Positions 12,661 to 23,519 of a stretch of 64,000 nucleotides of DNA are shown here, piece after piece. Origin of the DNA: Marsupella aquatica. Its lineage: Eukaryota > Marchantiophyta. The notes beneath the pieces were generated by a model. The model was given only the letters and a program-made list of their open reading frames with translations. It searched no databases and was not told the origin of the DNA. The stretch covers positions 7,006,001 through 7,070,000 of the forward strand of contig OZ316898.1 of the NCBI GenBank assembly GCA_973895155.1, given 5' to 3'. Both the position numbers and the translations under genes were made by a program. Each line of letters opens with the position of its first letter. The stretch's first letter is position 1.

Positions 12661-13970
12661 CCAATGTCAAAGAACGAAAACGACATAGTTTTGACAAGAT
12701 ATTTTACTTGCTGGTGGACCTCCTTATAATATTGTCTCCCTGTATTATGTATCATCTCGATGCTATAACACAATCCCAAAAATAAACAACCATCAAACCA
12801 GGAGACGAGGATGTCAAAGGCAATAAAGCGGGTTGGGGGGGGGGGGGCAAGAAGACAAAAAGACTCTTAATTTTTTTAATCTTGCTATCCAAAAGTTCTC
12901 CATTCCCATTGCATTTAGATCTAAATAGAGTGCTTGAATGCTTTTTAGCAAACGGAGTTTTTGTCAAAGGTGAAAGATTCTATCTCATCGTGATGCATGA
13001 GGTAGAAATGATATATGGAAATCTCAAAACTTCCTGTTTTAAGTTCTCCTACTTTTGCCTCCTAAGGTTATAGTTTTTATTGTCATTATCTAAGGCAAGT
13101 GAATATCTTATGTACCTCTTATGTGCAGAACTTTTGATTGATTTGAGTGTTATTGAGAGCAAATGAGAATTGTACCTAATGTGCACATCTTTTCTAGACT
13201 TGTGCACTTGTACTTTTACTGTTCGTTATATGAAATATACTTTCTTTTGGCATGTGTTGTGCTTTTACTCTTGTGCTTTATAATCAATGTTATCAAATAC
13301 AATGCAATTCTCATGTACACATCAGTACAAAGACAAAATATGAAACATGTTCCAGGATGAACATGTTATAATTGGCATGCATGATCCAAGGGCCAAAAAC
13401 ACTACAATAAAGAAGGAAACAAAGGAGTATCCCGGAAGCCACAGGGCCAAAAAGCCAGAAGGTCAAAGAACAAAGAACTACATAGTTTGGATGGGAGATA
13501 TATATTTAGCAGAGCCCCAGAAGTAGGTCTCCTCATGATGCACCAAAACTTTCAATTTCTCTCCAATTGGACCTTTGGGTCCACCAGATGTACTATTTAC
13601 GGACCCCCATTAGGGGTCTCTTGCAAATTCTCTGCCATGAGGTTGCACCACATCATCACAACTAGCCACAAACAGGAATGATCCTACTTTTAACAATAAC
13701 AAATGTGCACATTCCTGTTTGTGGCGAAAGCAACGTAATTTTGGGGGCGCCATGCCGTAAATATTAAACGTAAAAAAAACAAAAATACAAAGGAAGAGAT
13801 GTCATTTAGTAAAACAAAGTTACCATTTTGATGTTTGTCAAAGATATATCAGTGTTTTATATTAAAATGCTTGTATTTTTTAATTGTTTGCAAGTTTGAA
13901 AAAATCAATCGATAGAAATGCACATAATTAAAACCCATTTGGCTTCACATTGTAAAACTAAATAATAAAT
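12661..13970. other. AT-rich intergenic DNA without a supported gene
   Basis: Only short ORFs, a G homopolymer near 12840 and AT-rich sequence are visible. There are no retrotransposon motifs, RNA gene or clear terminal repeats. Confidence 0.5.
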
Positions 13971-14455
13971 CTCCTTAGTACTTGATAAAATTTGCCAATG
14001 TTTGATTCATTGGAAAATTCAAGATCAAGATTTAGAAACTCGTGATCTCTTTAGTAATGTCTTGATAAAATCTCTCAATGTCACTCATTGGAAAGCTAGA
14101 GTAAAATTAAAAACTCATCATCTCTTTAGTACTCGACAAAATCTATCAATGTTAGGTTCATTGGAAAGCTAGAGAAATTTAGATACTCGTGATCTCTCTA
14201 TTTCTTGACAAATAATCTCAATGTCACACATTAGAAAGCTAAAAAGATTGAAAACCTCTTGATCTCTTGAGTACCATGACAAAATCTGACATAAAATTTG
14301 TAAATGTCAGGCTCAATGTTAGAAAGCTAAAAGAATTCATGAACTCATAATCAAAATTTCTTATACTAACAATCATTGGAAAGGCAAAGATATTCAAAAA
14401 CCCATATGGAACTTGACAGATTTGTCAATTTGAGGCTCATTGGAAACCCTTTCTC
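13971..14455. repeat. Degenerate tandem array of ~70-bp units
   Basis: About seven diverged units follow one another. Each contains versions of CTCGTGATCTCTTTAGTA, a CTTGACAAAATCT-like stretch, CAATGT and CATTGGAAAGCTAGA. Unit starts fall near 13971, 14040, 14111, 14188, 14259, 14344 and 14400. Units differ by substitutions and small indels, so the array is old. No ORF runs through it. Confidence 0.7.
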
Positions 14456-15856
14456 GATTAAAAGATATCATAATCTTGTCACCGTCACAAACTTAGCCGC
14501 TACAAATTGATTTCTTTGATTACGTCACCATTGCTTGTCCACAATGCTTGCTTCCCGGCTTGAATTGTTTGCATCTCTTAGATAGTCTTCAACTAAAGCT
14601 CACTCTAAACACAGGTTGACGCCAAATGCAACCTCTATGTCAAGAAACAATTGTTGGTCTTCCCCTCACACCATAGCTTTCTTAAATAAAAATAACTACA
14701 AATCCTTTGTTTGAAGTGATGGCTCGTTCATTTTGTGTGTTTTTCCCACCAAATTGACAAGCGCTCTTTTGCCAACAGTTGAGTGTTGTGCTCTAGTCTG
14801 TCTTGTGGCGATAATGCACAAGGTAACTCACAAACAATCAATCAAGAATGGTTGAAAGATGATTTCTCTAATGTGTAAACAAAACCTATAAGAAAACTCA
14901 ATTCCTCCACATTCAACCTTCCGTTTGATAAATCTCTATCTTTGAGCATTTGTTTTTGTATGAGCACACACCAACACCATTGGGAGACTCAAAACCGTTG
15001 GTTACCGCCTTGATGAAAATTGATTTCACTTGATCACACAAACATTCCTTGGATGAACATGGGGGTCCACGGATTAATTCATGTTAGAAGTTCTTACAAT
15101 GAGGTTTAGAGTATATAACTCAGTTCTCATGTACTAAGGAATGAAATGGAGTTCCATTGTAAATCCCAGGATTAGTCTACCATTGTTGGGTGTTCGACAA
15201 CATTGCCAAATATGGGTTCACGGGGATTGTGTTGCTTCTTGCCCCCTTTTGTGGGATTTTTGCGATCTACTATAAACATACAAATATTCTTGAGGAAAAA
15301 ATTGAATTAATTTTTCTTTTGCTCATTGAACAAACTACTTGAGGCGCTAGAGTAAACTGTGAAGAGCTTAGTCTATATAATTTTATTACCATGAACGCCA
15401 GATAAGGCATACAAATACCTAAACATACCTTACATATTTTATGGTTTTTTATTGAACTAAAAAAAATGGTTAAAGTGACTAGCTTGAGGGAAAAGGATAT
15501 TTGGAGAATACAACTAATGTTTGCAATCAATGCTTATCAGGTTGGTACATGGTATCCTTGGACAAAAATGTACAGAGGTGGTGCTTTGACAAGGTACTTT
15601 TGGAGAGGTGAACAAAAATGATGATCTGACATGGTATTTTTGGAGACAAGTGTAACAAATAGTATCCAAGCATATATGTATGTTTGAGTCAAGTCCATCC
15701 AAGTTTAGTTTGTCCATGGGGGCTTCATAGACAACATATGAGTCCATCCAGACTTTAAGTTCATCATTTTCATCCCCCATTATGAGTTAAAAGTGTATTT
15801 GGATACAGTCATTGCATTATTCACATACCGGTCACACCAGCATTCAAGTTGGGAAG
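14456..15856. other. AT-rich intergenic DNA without a supported gene
   Basis: No domain-bearing ORF, RNA gene or terminal repeat was seen. Short minus-strand ORFs near 15270-15780 have no recognisable content. Confidence 0.5.
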
Positions 15857-16143
15857 TGAGGGCCACTTTACAAGACGGGCGCGGCAATTTAGTCCCTCTT
15901 TTTTCACGATCGAATCAATCACAACCGTTGTTTCAATCTGCCCGGGCGCTCCTTGCTTTAGAAGACTGGCGCGGCAAGTTGAGCTGCGGGAATAACCGAA
16001 CCTGCATTCTGGTATGGATCAGCTCTGGCCAGCCGGCTTGGGACTCTCATCCGGGCGCTAGACTATCGGACCTCTGGAGGTGCGAAAATGGGCAGCCCGC
16101 TTCCTCCTAGGATTCCTGCCTTGGATTGGTCTAGAGTCCTACC

Positions 16144-16487
16144 TGTTAGATATTGCTCTAGTCTTGTGACTCTTGTGCTAACCACAGTTAGGCTAACTCG
16201 GGTTAGGACCTAGCTAAGGTTAGCGGTAGTGTTGTTGTGCATATAGCCAGGGCTGATGCCAGACCCTGGTGGAACTTAGGCTCATTGTTATGGAGCTAGT
16301 TGAGAGATAGGGAGAGCTTGTGCTGTGGATGCTTGGTATGGCCGGTCGGCCTAGAGTGCAGTAAAGCTCTTGTGTGTTCCCGTGGACGTAGCCTCATGTG
16401 GAGGTGAACCACGTATCTCTCTGTGTCGACTCTTGTGCGTTGGATGGTTCATGGGCTTGCCGTTGCGAATGTCGTCTATGCTCAACA
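16144..16487 (+). repeat. 5' LTR of the complete copia element (344 bp)
   Basis: It starts TGTTAG and ends CTCAACA. It is preceded by the target duplication CTACC and followed by the primer binding site. It is 342/344 identical by eye to the 3' LTR. The promoter and polyadenylation signals of the element should lie here, but I cannot assign a clear TATA box. Confidence 0.95.
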
Positions 16488-16489
16488 AG

Positions 16490-16501
16490 TGGTATTAGAG
16501 C
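16490..16501 (+). other. Primer binding site complementary to initiator tRNA-Met
   Basis: TGGTATTAGAGC, two bases after the LTR end, differs at one base from TGGTATCAGAGC, the usual copia site that pairs with the 3' end of plant initiator methionine tRNA. It primes minus-strand cDNA synthesis. Confidence 0.85.
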
Positions 16502-17987
16502 ATGCCTGGGAGGTGACGAGGTTTTTTCGTGACAGGTTTTTCCAGCGTTCATTGTCGATGGTACATTCAGAGTTTTGTCGCATGAAACTCGATTGTGTGT
16601 GGCTGAGCGGATAGGTTAGTGAGAGGGCATTCTAATGGTGGTTAGAGCTCGCTGATCGGTATCCGTGGTGCGGAGGAATTGAAGTTTGCGTCGTTCAGGG
16701 TTTATTCGTGTTCGACGGTATTTCGGGGGAGAAACCAGAGATCGTTTCTTCAACGGTGTGAGTTGTGCGGTGTGCGGGGCGTCGCATGTGATAGTTCAAG
16801 TTGAAGGTTGGAGCGTGCTGGTCGTTTTGGTATCTAGTTTGCTGACGTTTGCGGAACGAGTGCGTCGTGACGAGTGAAGGAGGCGTTCTGGTTTTTTGAC
16901 AAGCTATGGTGCTTGTTTTTCCCTGAACCGGATTACTCGTCGTGACGCTTGACTCGGAGGAAGAAACGCGAAGTGCGGAGGCTCAACGGAGAGATCATGG
17001 CGAGACGGCCGTTTTGAGTCCGGGATTGGCACTTGACGCGGAGTGAAGGCGACGCAACAGAAGTTCTTTCTCTGGTGGAGCTTCAGACCTGCCGGTGCAA
17101 TTCGGAAACATTTCCATGTCGGCGGTCATCACTTTTCTCATTGGAAACCAAAGCGGAGGCGGCTGAGGTTTGTAACACGGCCTTTGTGTCATTTTGGGCA
17201 CATTTTTAAGGTTAGTTTAGGGCATTTTTTGCCCCAATACGGCCCCAATACCCAACAAACCAGGTTCGCCATACACCCCGGCGCGCACACCGGCCCTTCA
17301 AGCGTGAAAACGTGCTTTTTTGGGCCCAAATACGGCCAAAAACGCCCATATACGGCCCAAAAACGCGAAAATACGCGTGTTTTGACCCCTTTAAACCCAT
17401 TTTTTTCACGTTTTTTGCTGTTTATACGCGATTCTGGCCGCGAATACGCGCGCCTTTGCCAGGGGCTTTAAGACCCCTTTAGAGTGTGTTTTTCTGAAAA
17501 TTTTTTCTCTCCTCCTCCTCATTGGTTGTGCCTCATCCCGGGCCCTGTGACCCTCCGTTTTAACCGCTCCGACAGGGGGAACGGCCCCCTGTGAGCCCTG
17601 TTGGACTGTGCGGGAATATTCCCGAAAAACAGAGAGCTGTTTTTTGGCCGTCACACAAAGATTCCGTTTGCCACACGGTAACTTTTTTGGTTCTTTTTTG
17701 GTGAGGACGTTGCCACTGGAGTTAGCAACGCGGCGCACCGATCACATCGCGATTCCGACGACAGGTTGTACTTGGTATTTTGGTTATTCTCCGAGGTGGT
17801 CAAAACGGGGAAGTTTCCCAAGGTTTTACCCACCCCGACCGAAATTTGAATAACTTTTCCGTCGAATTTTGATTTTGATTTCGGATTTCAGTATTGGACT
17901 CCTAGCTTCGTGGGCTACGCGGCGGTGTTGAATTTTGAGTTTTATGAGAAGTTTCAAAAAAAGACGTTTTTTTCGTGATTGTTTCAT
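16502..17987 (+). other. Long untranslated leader of the copia element
   Basis: About 1.5 kb separates the primer site from the first ATG of gag (17988). It holds no open frame of note. Between 17236 and 17452 the short words TACGGCC (17238, 17331, 17351) and ATACGCG recur amid C- and A-rich DNA. Leaders of this length are uncommon for Ty1/copia elements. Confidence 0.7.
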
Positions 17988-19025
17988 ATGAGTGACTCGG
18001 AGGATACTGGAAGAATTGGCGTCGGTGGAGCTTCAGGATTGCGACGGTCAGAGCTGCTACCGTTTGAGGAGGAACTTATAACACCGGTACGATCACCGGT
18101 GCGGCGTGCAGTGGAGGAAGCTGTGTTACTACCAGAGCTGTCGGTAGTAGGGAAGAAGAGGGAGATGGCTAGATTTGGAGGAGTGAAGTTTGAGGTGGAG
18201 AAGTACGATGGTCGTACTGATTACTTGCTCTGGGAGAAGCAAGTGAAGGGTGTCCTACGGGCCATGGGCTTAGCTCATCTGCTTTCATCGTGAGAGCAGT
18301 ATGATGGAGAGGAGGAGATTTCAGTGAGGCAATGGAGACAGGAGCAGGTGATTGCTGTCAATGCAGTGATGCTATATCTCAAGCCGCACATCATCAAGCA
18401 GCTGGATGATTATACGGATTGCGCGTCACTGTTCAAGGCTCTAAGAGAGAAGTACTACCGGGAAGGTGCGTCAGACCGGCTGTACAAGAAGTCTCTCTTG
18501 ATGAGCCTTAGGCTCAAGGAAGGGAGCAAGATGCAGGATCACCTGGATGAGTTTGACAGTCTAGCGGTTGATCTGTCAAACCTGGAAAAAGGAGTTGAAG
18601 ATGAGGATAAGGTCTTGCTTCTGCTAAGCTCCTTACCGCCGTCATATCAGGGCTTGAAACAGGTGCTCTTGTACAGAGATCTGAAGTCCATTTTGTATAA
18701 TGAGGTGGTAAGCTCTTTACTGTCTGATGATGCTCAGAAGAAGCTGGGTCAATCACAGACAACATCTTCTTCTGGCACTACGCTCAATGTGAACAGGGGA
18801 AGAGCAATGCAGCGCACGAATGGGCAGAATAGGTTTAGATCTACATCACGGGGGAGATCTAAATCCAGAGGAAAATTGCAAGAGAGGAAGCCTCTTGCAT
18901 GTTGGAATTGTGGCAAGCCAGGCCACATGAAAAGGGATTGTCGAGTAAAGGTCCCTACTGCCTCTGCTAACGCAGCATCGAGCTCGCATGAGGTAGATTT
19001 ACTCGATGATGATGACATATTGTGA
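17988..19025 (+). pseudogene. copia gag (capsid and zinc knuckle), interrupted
   Basis: The frame starts MSDSEDTG at 17988 and runs through a UBN2/copia-type gag domain with a YDGRTDYLLWEKQVKGVL block, then continues to 19025. A CCHC zinc knuckle (CWNCGKPGHMKRDC) lies at about 18900-18941. An in-frame TGA at 18291-18293, probably from CGA, cuts the gag domain. A second in-frame TGA at 19023-19025 separates gag from the protease part, which continues in the same frame. As written, a full-length capsid protein cannot be made from this copy. Confidence 0.85.
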
Positions 19026-22000
19026 TGTCAAGGTTATGCTCTCAACGTAGTGTCAAATCCAGGTAGTGATGACTGGATTCTAGATAGTGCATGTACTTTT
19101 TACATTTGCTCTAAAAGAGATTGTTTCAGTTCTTACACGGTTTCCAACGGGTCAGTGTTTATGGGAAATGGAATCCCATGTCAAGTTGTTGGACTTGGAT
19201 CTGTAAGATTTCAGATGTTTGATGGTGCTGTGAGAACATTGAGGAATGTGAGACATATTCCCAGCATGATGAAAAATCTCATTTCACTTGGGGTTTTAGA
19301 GGCAAATGGCCATCAGTGGAGTTCTACTAATGGTGTCCTTCAGGTTTCAACTGGTACTAAAGTTGTATTGAAGGGAAAGAGACATTGCAATCTATACGTT
19401 ATGGAGGGCAGTGTAGTCTATGATGAAGCCAATGTAACCTTATCTCATGAGGAGACGGCCCGGCTGTGACACTTCCGTTTGGGCCACATGAGTGAAAAAG
19501 GTTTGGTTATTCTTTAGAAGAAAGGATTACTTTCTAATTTGCAATCTTGTAAGTTGGAATTTTGTGAGCACTGTGTGCTAGGGAAGCAGCACAGGAAACC
19601 CTTCGGAGTTGGAACTCACACCAGCAAGGAGGTACTTGAGTATGTACACAGTGATGTGTGGGGTCCAGCCCCTACTCCCTCACATTCTGGACGGTTATAC
19701 TATGTCACGTTCATTGACGATTACTCAAGGTATGTGTGGATATACTTTCTACACAATAAGTCTGATGTTTTTGCCACTTTTAAGGAGTGGAAAGCCCAAG
19801 TTGAAAATCAGACTGGTAATAAGGTGAGATATCTTCGATCGGATAATGACGGTGAATACAATTCCGGTGAATTTGGAACGTATTGTAAGGAGCAGGGGAT
19901 TACCCGCCATCTCACAACAAGCTATACTCCTCAACAGAATGTTGTTTTTGAGAGACTCAACCGAACACTATTGGACTGCTCGAGGAGTATGTTGAGTCAA
20001 TCATGCTTACCACATGAGTTTTGGGCTGAAACTGTCAACACTACAGCTTATTTGGTAAATTTTTCTCCATCCAGTTCTATTGGATTCAAGACGCCATTTG
20101 AAATGAGGTACGGGCGTCCAGCAGATTACTCACATCTGAGGATTTTTGGATGTGATGCTTATGTGCTTACACCTTCCCAGCTTCGATCCAAGCTGGAGTC
20201 CAAGTCGAAGAAGTGCATTTTCCTTGGTTATCAGAAAGGTGTGAAGGGTTATAGGTTATGGGATCCAGTAACCTGTAAGCTAATTGTCAGTAGAGATGTG
20301 TCCTTTAATGAATCCAGATCATCAAAGGAGGGGGAGAGTTCTCAAGACTCCCCATACTGACAAGGGGAAATCTCCCATCCCGGACCGGGTTGAGGGGGAG
20401 ATTAGTCATGATGCAGTTCATGACAGGAGAGATGGAGAAGCTTCGGGCTTGGAGCTGGTTCCTGTGATGGAACAAGAGGAGAAAATTGTTGCTGGGGTAC
20501 CTCAAATTCAACCAGCAGCAGCAATAGATCAGCCTGAGTCATCTACTAGAAGAACTTCCAATCGTTCCACTATAGCTCCTACCAGGTATGGTCAATGGGC
20601 AGACTCATCTAAGCTAGATGATATTGACATTGCACCTGATGAAGATGACATGGCTTTGATCTTGGAAGAAGGAGAGCCTTCTTCGTACAGTGAGGCTTGT
20701 GCTTCAGAGCAGAAGCATGAGTGGAATGCAGCAATGCAGAGGGAGTTGCAATCTTTGAGTGACAACAAGACATGGGAGCTGGTGGAGCTTCCAAGAGGTC
20801 AACAAGTGGTGGACAACAAGTGGATTTACAAGTTGAAAGACAGTCCTTCAGAGGGTGGAGATAAGATCTACAAGGCAAGGCTTGTTGCCAAGGGGTTCAC
20901 TCAGGAGAAAGGAGTGGATTACAATGAGGTCTTTTCACCGATGGCTAAGTATTCCACAATTCGGATCTTGTGTCAGCTTGTTGTGTTTTTTAATCTGGTG
21001 ATGGATCAGATGGATGTTTTTACTGCTTTTCTTTATGGCAACTTGGAAGAGATGATCTTCATGAGACAGCCACTAGGCTTTAAGAAGGGCCAAGAGAACT
21101 TAGTTTGCAGATTGCTCAAATCCTTGTATGGATTGAAGCAGTCTCCCAGACAGTGGAACAAGCGGTTTGATGATTTCATGCTTGCTCAAGGTTTTACAAG
21201 GATGGTGTATGATCCTTGTGTGTATACAAAATCAGTCAAGAATGATGTATTTGGTTTCATCATTCTGGTGATCTATGTGGATGACATGCTAATTGTGGCT
21301 AAAGATCAATCTGAGGTTGACAGTCTCAAGGCAAAATTGAGCGCTGAATTTGGGATGAAGGATCTTGGTAAGGCCAAGAGGATCTTAGGGATGGAGATTT
21401 TTAGGAACTCTGAGACTGGACAGTTGTGCTTGAGTCAAGGCCAGTATGCGAGGAAAGTACTTGCACGATTCAACATGGAGAATTGTAAGCCAATGAGTAT
21501 TCCTTTAGCTTCACATTTCAAGTTATCATCGGCTTTCTCTCCTACGGATGCTGTGGAGAAAGGTCTGATGGCCAAGATTCCTTATGAGAAGGCAATAGGC
21601 AGTCTGATGTATTTGATGACTTGTACTAGGCCTGACTTGGCCCTAGCGATGGGCAAGGTTAGCAGATTCATGTCAAATCCAGGGAAGGTACATTGGGAAG
21701 CTGTGAAATGGATTCTCAGGTATGTGAAGGGAACACAGGACTATGGATTACTATTTGATAACAGATCAAATAGAACGTTAGTTGGCTATGTAGATTCTGA
21801 CTATGGAGACTGTCTGGATACAAGGAGATCTACAACTGGGTTTGTATACACTCTTGGAGGAGGATGTATCAGTTGGAAATCTACCTTGCAGAAGTGCATA
21901 TCTCAGTCTACTACATAAGCAGAGTATGTTGCAGCAGCAGAAGCAGCAAAGGAAGCAATTTGGTTGGATAAGTTGATCGCGGAGATGGGTTTAGAGCATG

Positions 22001-22242
22001 GAAAAATAACTCTAAACTGTGATAGTCAGAGTGCTCTTCACTTGGCTGCTAACCAGGTGATGGATAGCAGGGTGAAGCACATTGATATCAGGTACCATTT
22101 TATTAGGCAAACAGTGTCTGATAAAACTTTTGAGCTAGTCAAGATTGATGGAAAGCTCAATCCCGCTGATGCCTTTACCAAAGTGATTCCTTTGGAGAGT
22201 TTCTCAAGACATTGTGCTACTTTGCAGGTTTTGCAGTTGTAG
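19026..22242 (+). pseudogene. copia pol (protease, integrase, reverse transcriptase, RNase H), interrupted
   Basis: Continuing the gag frame, the protease region shows DWILDSACTFYICSKRDCF. The GAG-pre-integrase part is broken by TGA 19467-19469 (expected Trp) and TAG 19515-19517 (expected Gln). The integrase core follows (HSDVWGPAP, LRSDNDGEY, FERLNRTL). The frame shifts near 20350, after which the reverse transcriptase runs in the next frame with KARLVAKGFTQ and the catalytic YVDDML near 21276. RNase H (RRSTTGFVYTLGGG) is cut by TAA 21916-21918, where related elements have Glu, and resumes to the stop at 22240-22242. This copy is clearly non-autonomous. Confidence 0.88.
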
Positions 22243-22437
22243 TGCAAGTAGAGTTATTTAGCAATGTGTGACTATTTGTATATGGATTACTCATTCCTGT
22301 TAGGCTACAGCTTAGTTCTAGTTAACCCTTAGTTAACCCTTGTGGTTTTTAGGGGGAGACCTGGTTTGGTGATTGTCTAGAACTTCCCGCTGAGGATTCC
22401 ATATGGTAGCATTTAGTCCAGTCCCCAAGACAAGAGT

Positions 22438-22449
22438 CAAGGGGGAGTT
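22438..22449 (+). other. Polypurine tract of the complete copia element
   Basis: A purine run with five consecutive G residues sits immediately before the TGTTAG start of the 3' LTR. It matches the site at 319-330. Confidence 0.85.
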
Positions 22450-22793
22450 TGTTAGATATTGCTCTAGTCTTGTGACTCTTGTGCTAACCACAGTTAGGCT
22501 AACTCGGGTTAGGACCTAGCTAAGGTTAGCGGTAGTGTTGTTGTGCATATAGCCAGGGCTGATGCCAGACCCTGGTGGAACTTAGGCTCATTGTAATGGA
22601 GCTAGTTGAGAGATAGGGAGAGCTTGTGCTGTGGATGCTTGGTATGGCCGGTCGGCCTAGAGTGCAGTAAAGCTCTTGTGTGTTCCCGTGGACGTAGCCT
22701 CATGTGGAGGTGAACCACGTATCTCTCTGTGTCGACTATTGTGCGTTGGATGGTTCATGGGCTTGCCGTTGCGAATGTCGTCTATGCTCAACA
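22450..22793 (+). repeat. 3' LTR of the complete copia element (344 bp)
   Basis: Same length and ends as the 5' LTR, with two substitutions (22595 and 22738). It is followed by the target duplication CTACC at 22794-22798. Confidence 0.95.
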
Positions 22794-23024
22794 CTACCGT
22801 ACCACTAAGAGTTGGGCTCTGTTACAGCCCTGGTAGAAAGCACTCAAATTGCCGCGCCCGTCTTGTAAAGTGGCCCTGAGTTACCATGGTGAAATGTACA
22901 GAATGACTGGAGGTTGCCGATGGGGTACCACAATAAAAGTTTGATCAAGGCTGTCTATATCCCTATACAAGATATATAATCTCTCTATATCTCAATCCAG
23001 CATACACAAATCAACATGAGAGTT

Positions 23025-23190
23025 ATATTGATGTTTGGGCTACTTTCTGGCTTTTTGGCTCTTGGGTTCTGACTCTTGGGTTTGGGTCTTGGGTTTGGGT
23101 CTTGGGGTTCTCCCTTTGTTTTCCCCCTTTATTGGGTTTTTGGCCTTTGGGAGCATGTGTCCCGGTAAGGCATTTTTGTTACTTTGCTAT
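23025..23190 (+). repeat. Dispersed repeat, copy 1 (T/G-rich, TTGGGTTT motifs)
   Basis: This stretch runs from a GGGCTACTTTCTGGCTTTTTGG-like start through repeated CTTGGGTTTGGGT words to CCTTTATTGGGTTTTTGGCC and CCCGGTAAGGCATTTT. The same order of words recurs at about 49770-49920. It resembles the transcribed end of an LTR or other retroelement, but I cannot name the family. Confidence 0.55.
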
Positions 23191-23222
23191 TTTATGTATA
23201 TCAAACCAGGTGATCTTCATAT

Positions 23223-23516
23223 ACTCAAGATCTGGTGGAGTCCTACACTCCTCCAGTCAAGGAGTCCTACACTACTCCAGTCAAGTCACAGTCATTACCA
23301 AATCCGACTACACATCAATCCTATCACCCAGCTCATTTTCAACAAACATCTACTCAAGATCTGGCGAAGTCGTACACTACTCCGGTCAAGTCCGGCGAGC
23401 CCTATAAAACCCCACCTCGTATAGTCGTATCCGGTATCCCTGAGTCACTCCCACGGAAGCACACCGTCGGCAAGTCAGACGTCAGTCGAGTCAAACTTCT
23501 CCGTGTACTACTGTAG
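23223..23516 (+). CDS. Unrecognised proline-rich repetitive ORF fragment
   Basis: An open frame of 97 codons has no ATG near its start and ends at TAG 23514-23516. It shows a repeated peptide: TQDL(V/A)(E/K)SY is followed by TPPVK or TTPVK, with SYTTPVKS occurring twice and a further PYKTPP. The repeat is visible at the DNA level as well. I recognise no family. It could be an exon or a remnant of a proline-rich repeat protein, or a retroelement fragment. The upstream frame is closed by a TGA, so only a splice acceptor or decay would make it part of a gene. Confidence 0.2.
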   Translation, partial: TQDLVESYTPPVKESYTTPVKSQSLPNPTTHQSYHPAHFQQTSTQDLAKSYTTPVKSGEPYKTPPRIVVSGIPESLPRKHTVGKSDVSRVKLLRVLL

Positions 23517-23519
23517 GAC

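Larger units (their letters stand above)
16144..22793 (+). mobile_element. Complete Ty1/copia LTR retrotransposon, coding region defective
   Basis: Element of 6650 bp with two 344-bp LTRs, primer binding site, gag, protease, integrase, reverse transcriptase, RNase H and polypurine tract in copia order (integrase before reverse transcriptase). It is flanked by a perfect 5-bp target duplication CTACC at 16139-16143 and 22794-22798. The LTRs differ at only two places (16289 T versus 22595 A; 16432 C versus 22738 A), so the insertion is young. The gag-pol frame is nevertheless interrupted by several stops and a frameshift. It lies inside a MITE-like element. The left-end element (1-675) and the solo LTR at 50521 belong to the same family. 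Confidence 0.95.
15860..22876. mobile_element. MITE-like inverted-repeat element, split by a copia insertion
   Basis: The 31 bases at 15860-15890, starting GGGCCACTTTACAAGACGGG, are the exact reverse complement of 22846-22876. Outside both arms lies TGA (15857-15859 and 22877-22879), a possible 3-bp target duplication. Without the retrotransposon and its duplicated 5 bp, the element would be about 362 bp and has no coding capacity. It is therefore a non-autonomous DNA transposon candidate. Three-base duplications suggest PIF/Harbinger or CACTA-type integration, but the end sequence does not let me choose. The copia element at 16144-22793 sits inside it and is therefore younger. Confidence 0.8.

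Noticed and set aside
18291-19517. Stops in copia gag-pol as programmed readthrough sites
   Set aside because: They fall at several unrelated points, including inside conserved domains, and are of different codon types; mutation is simpler.
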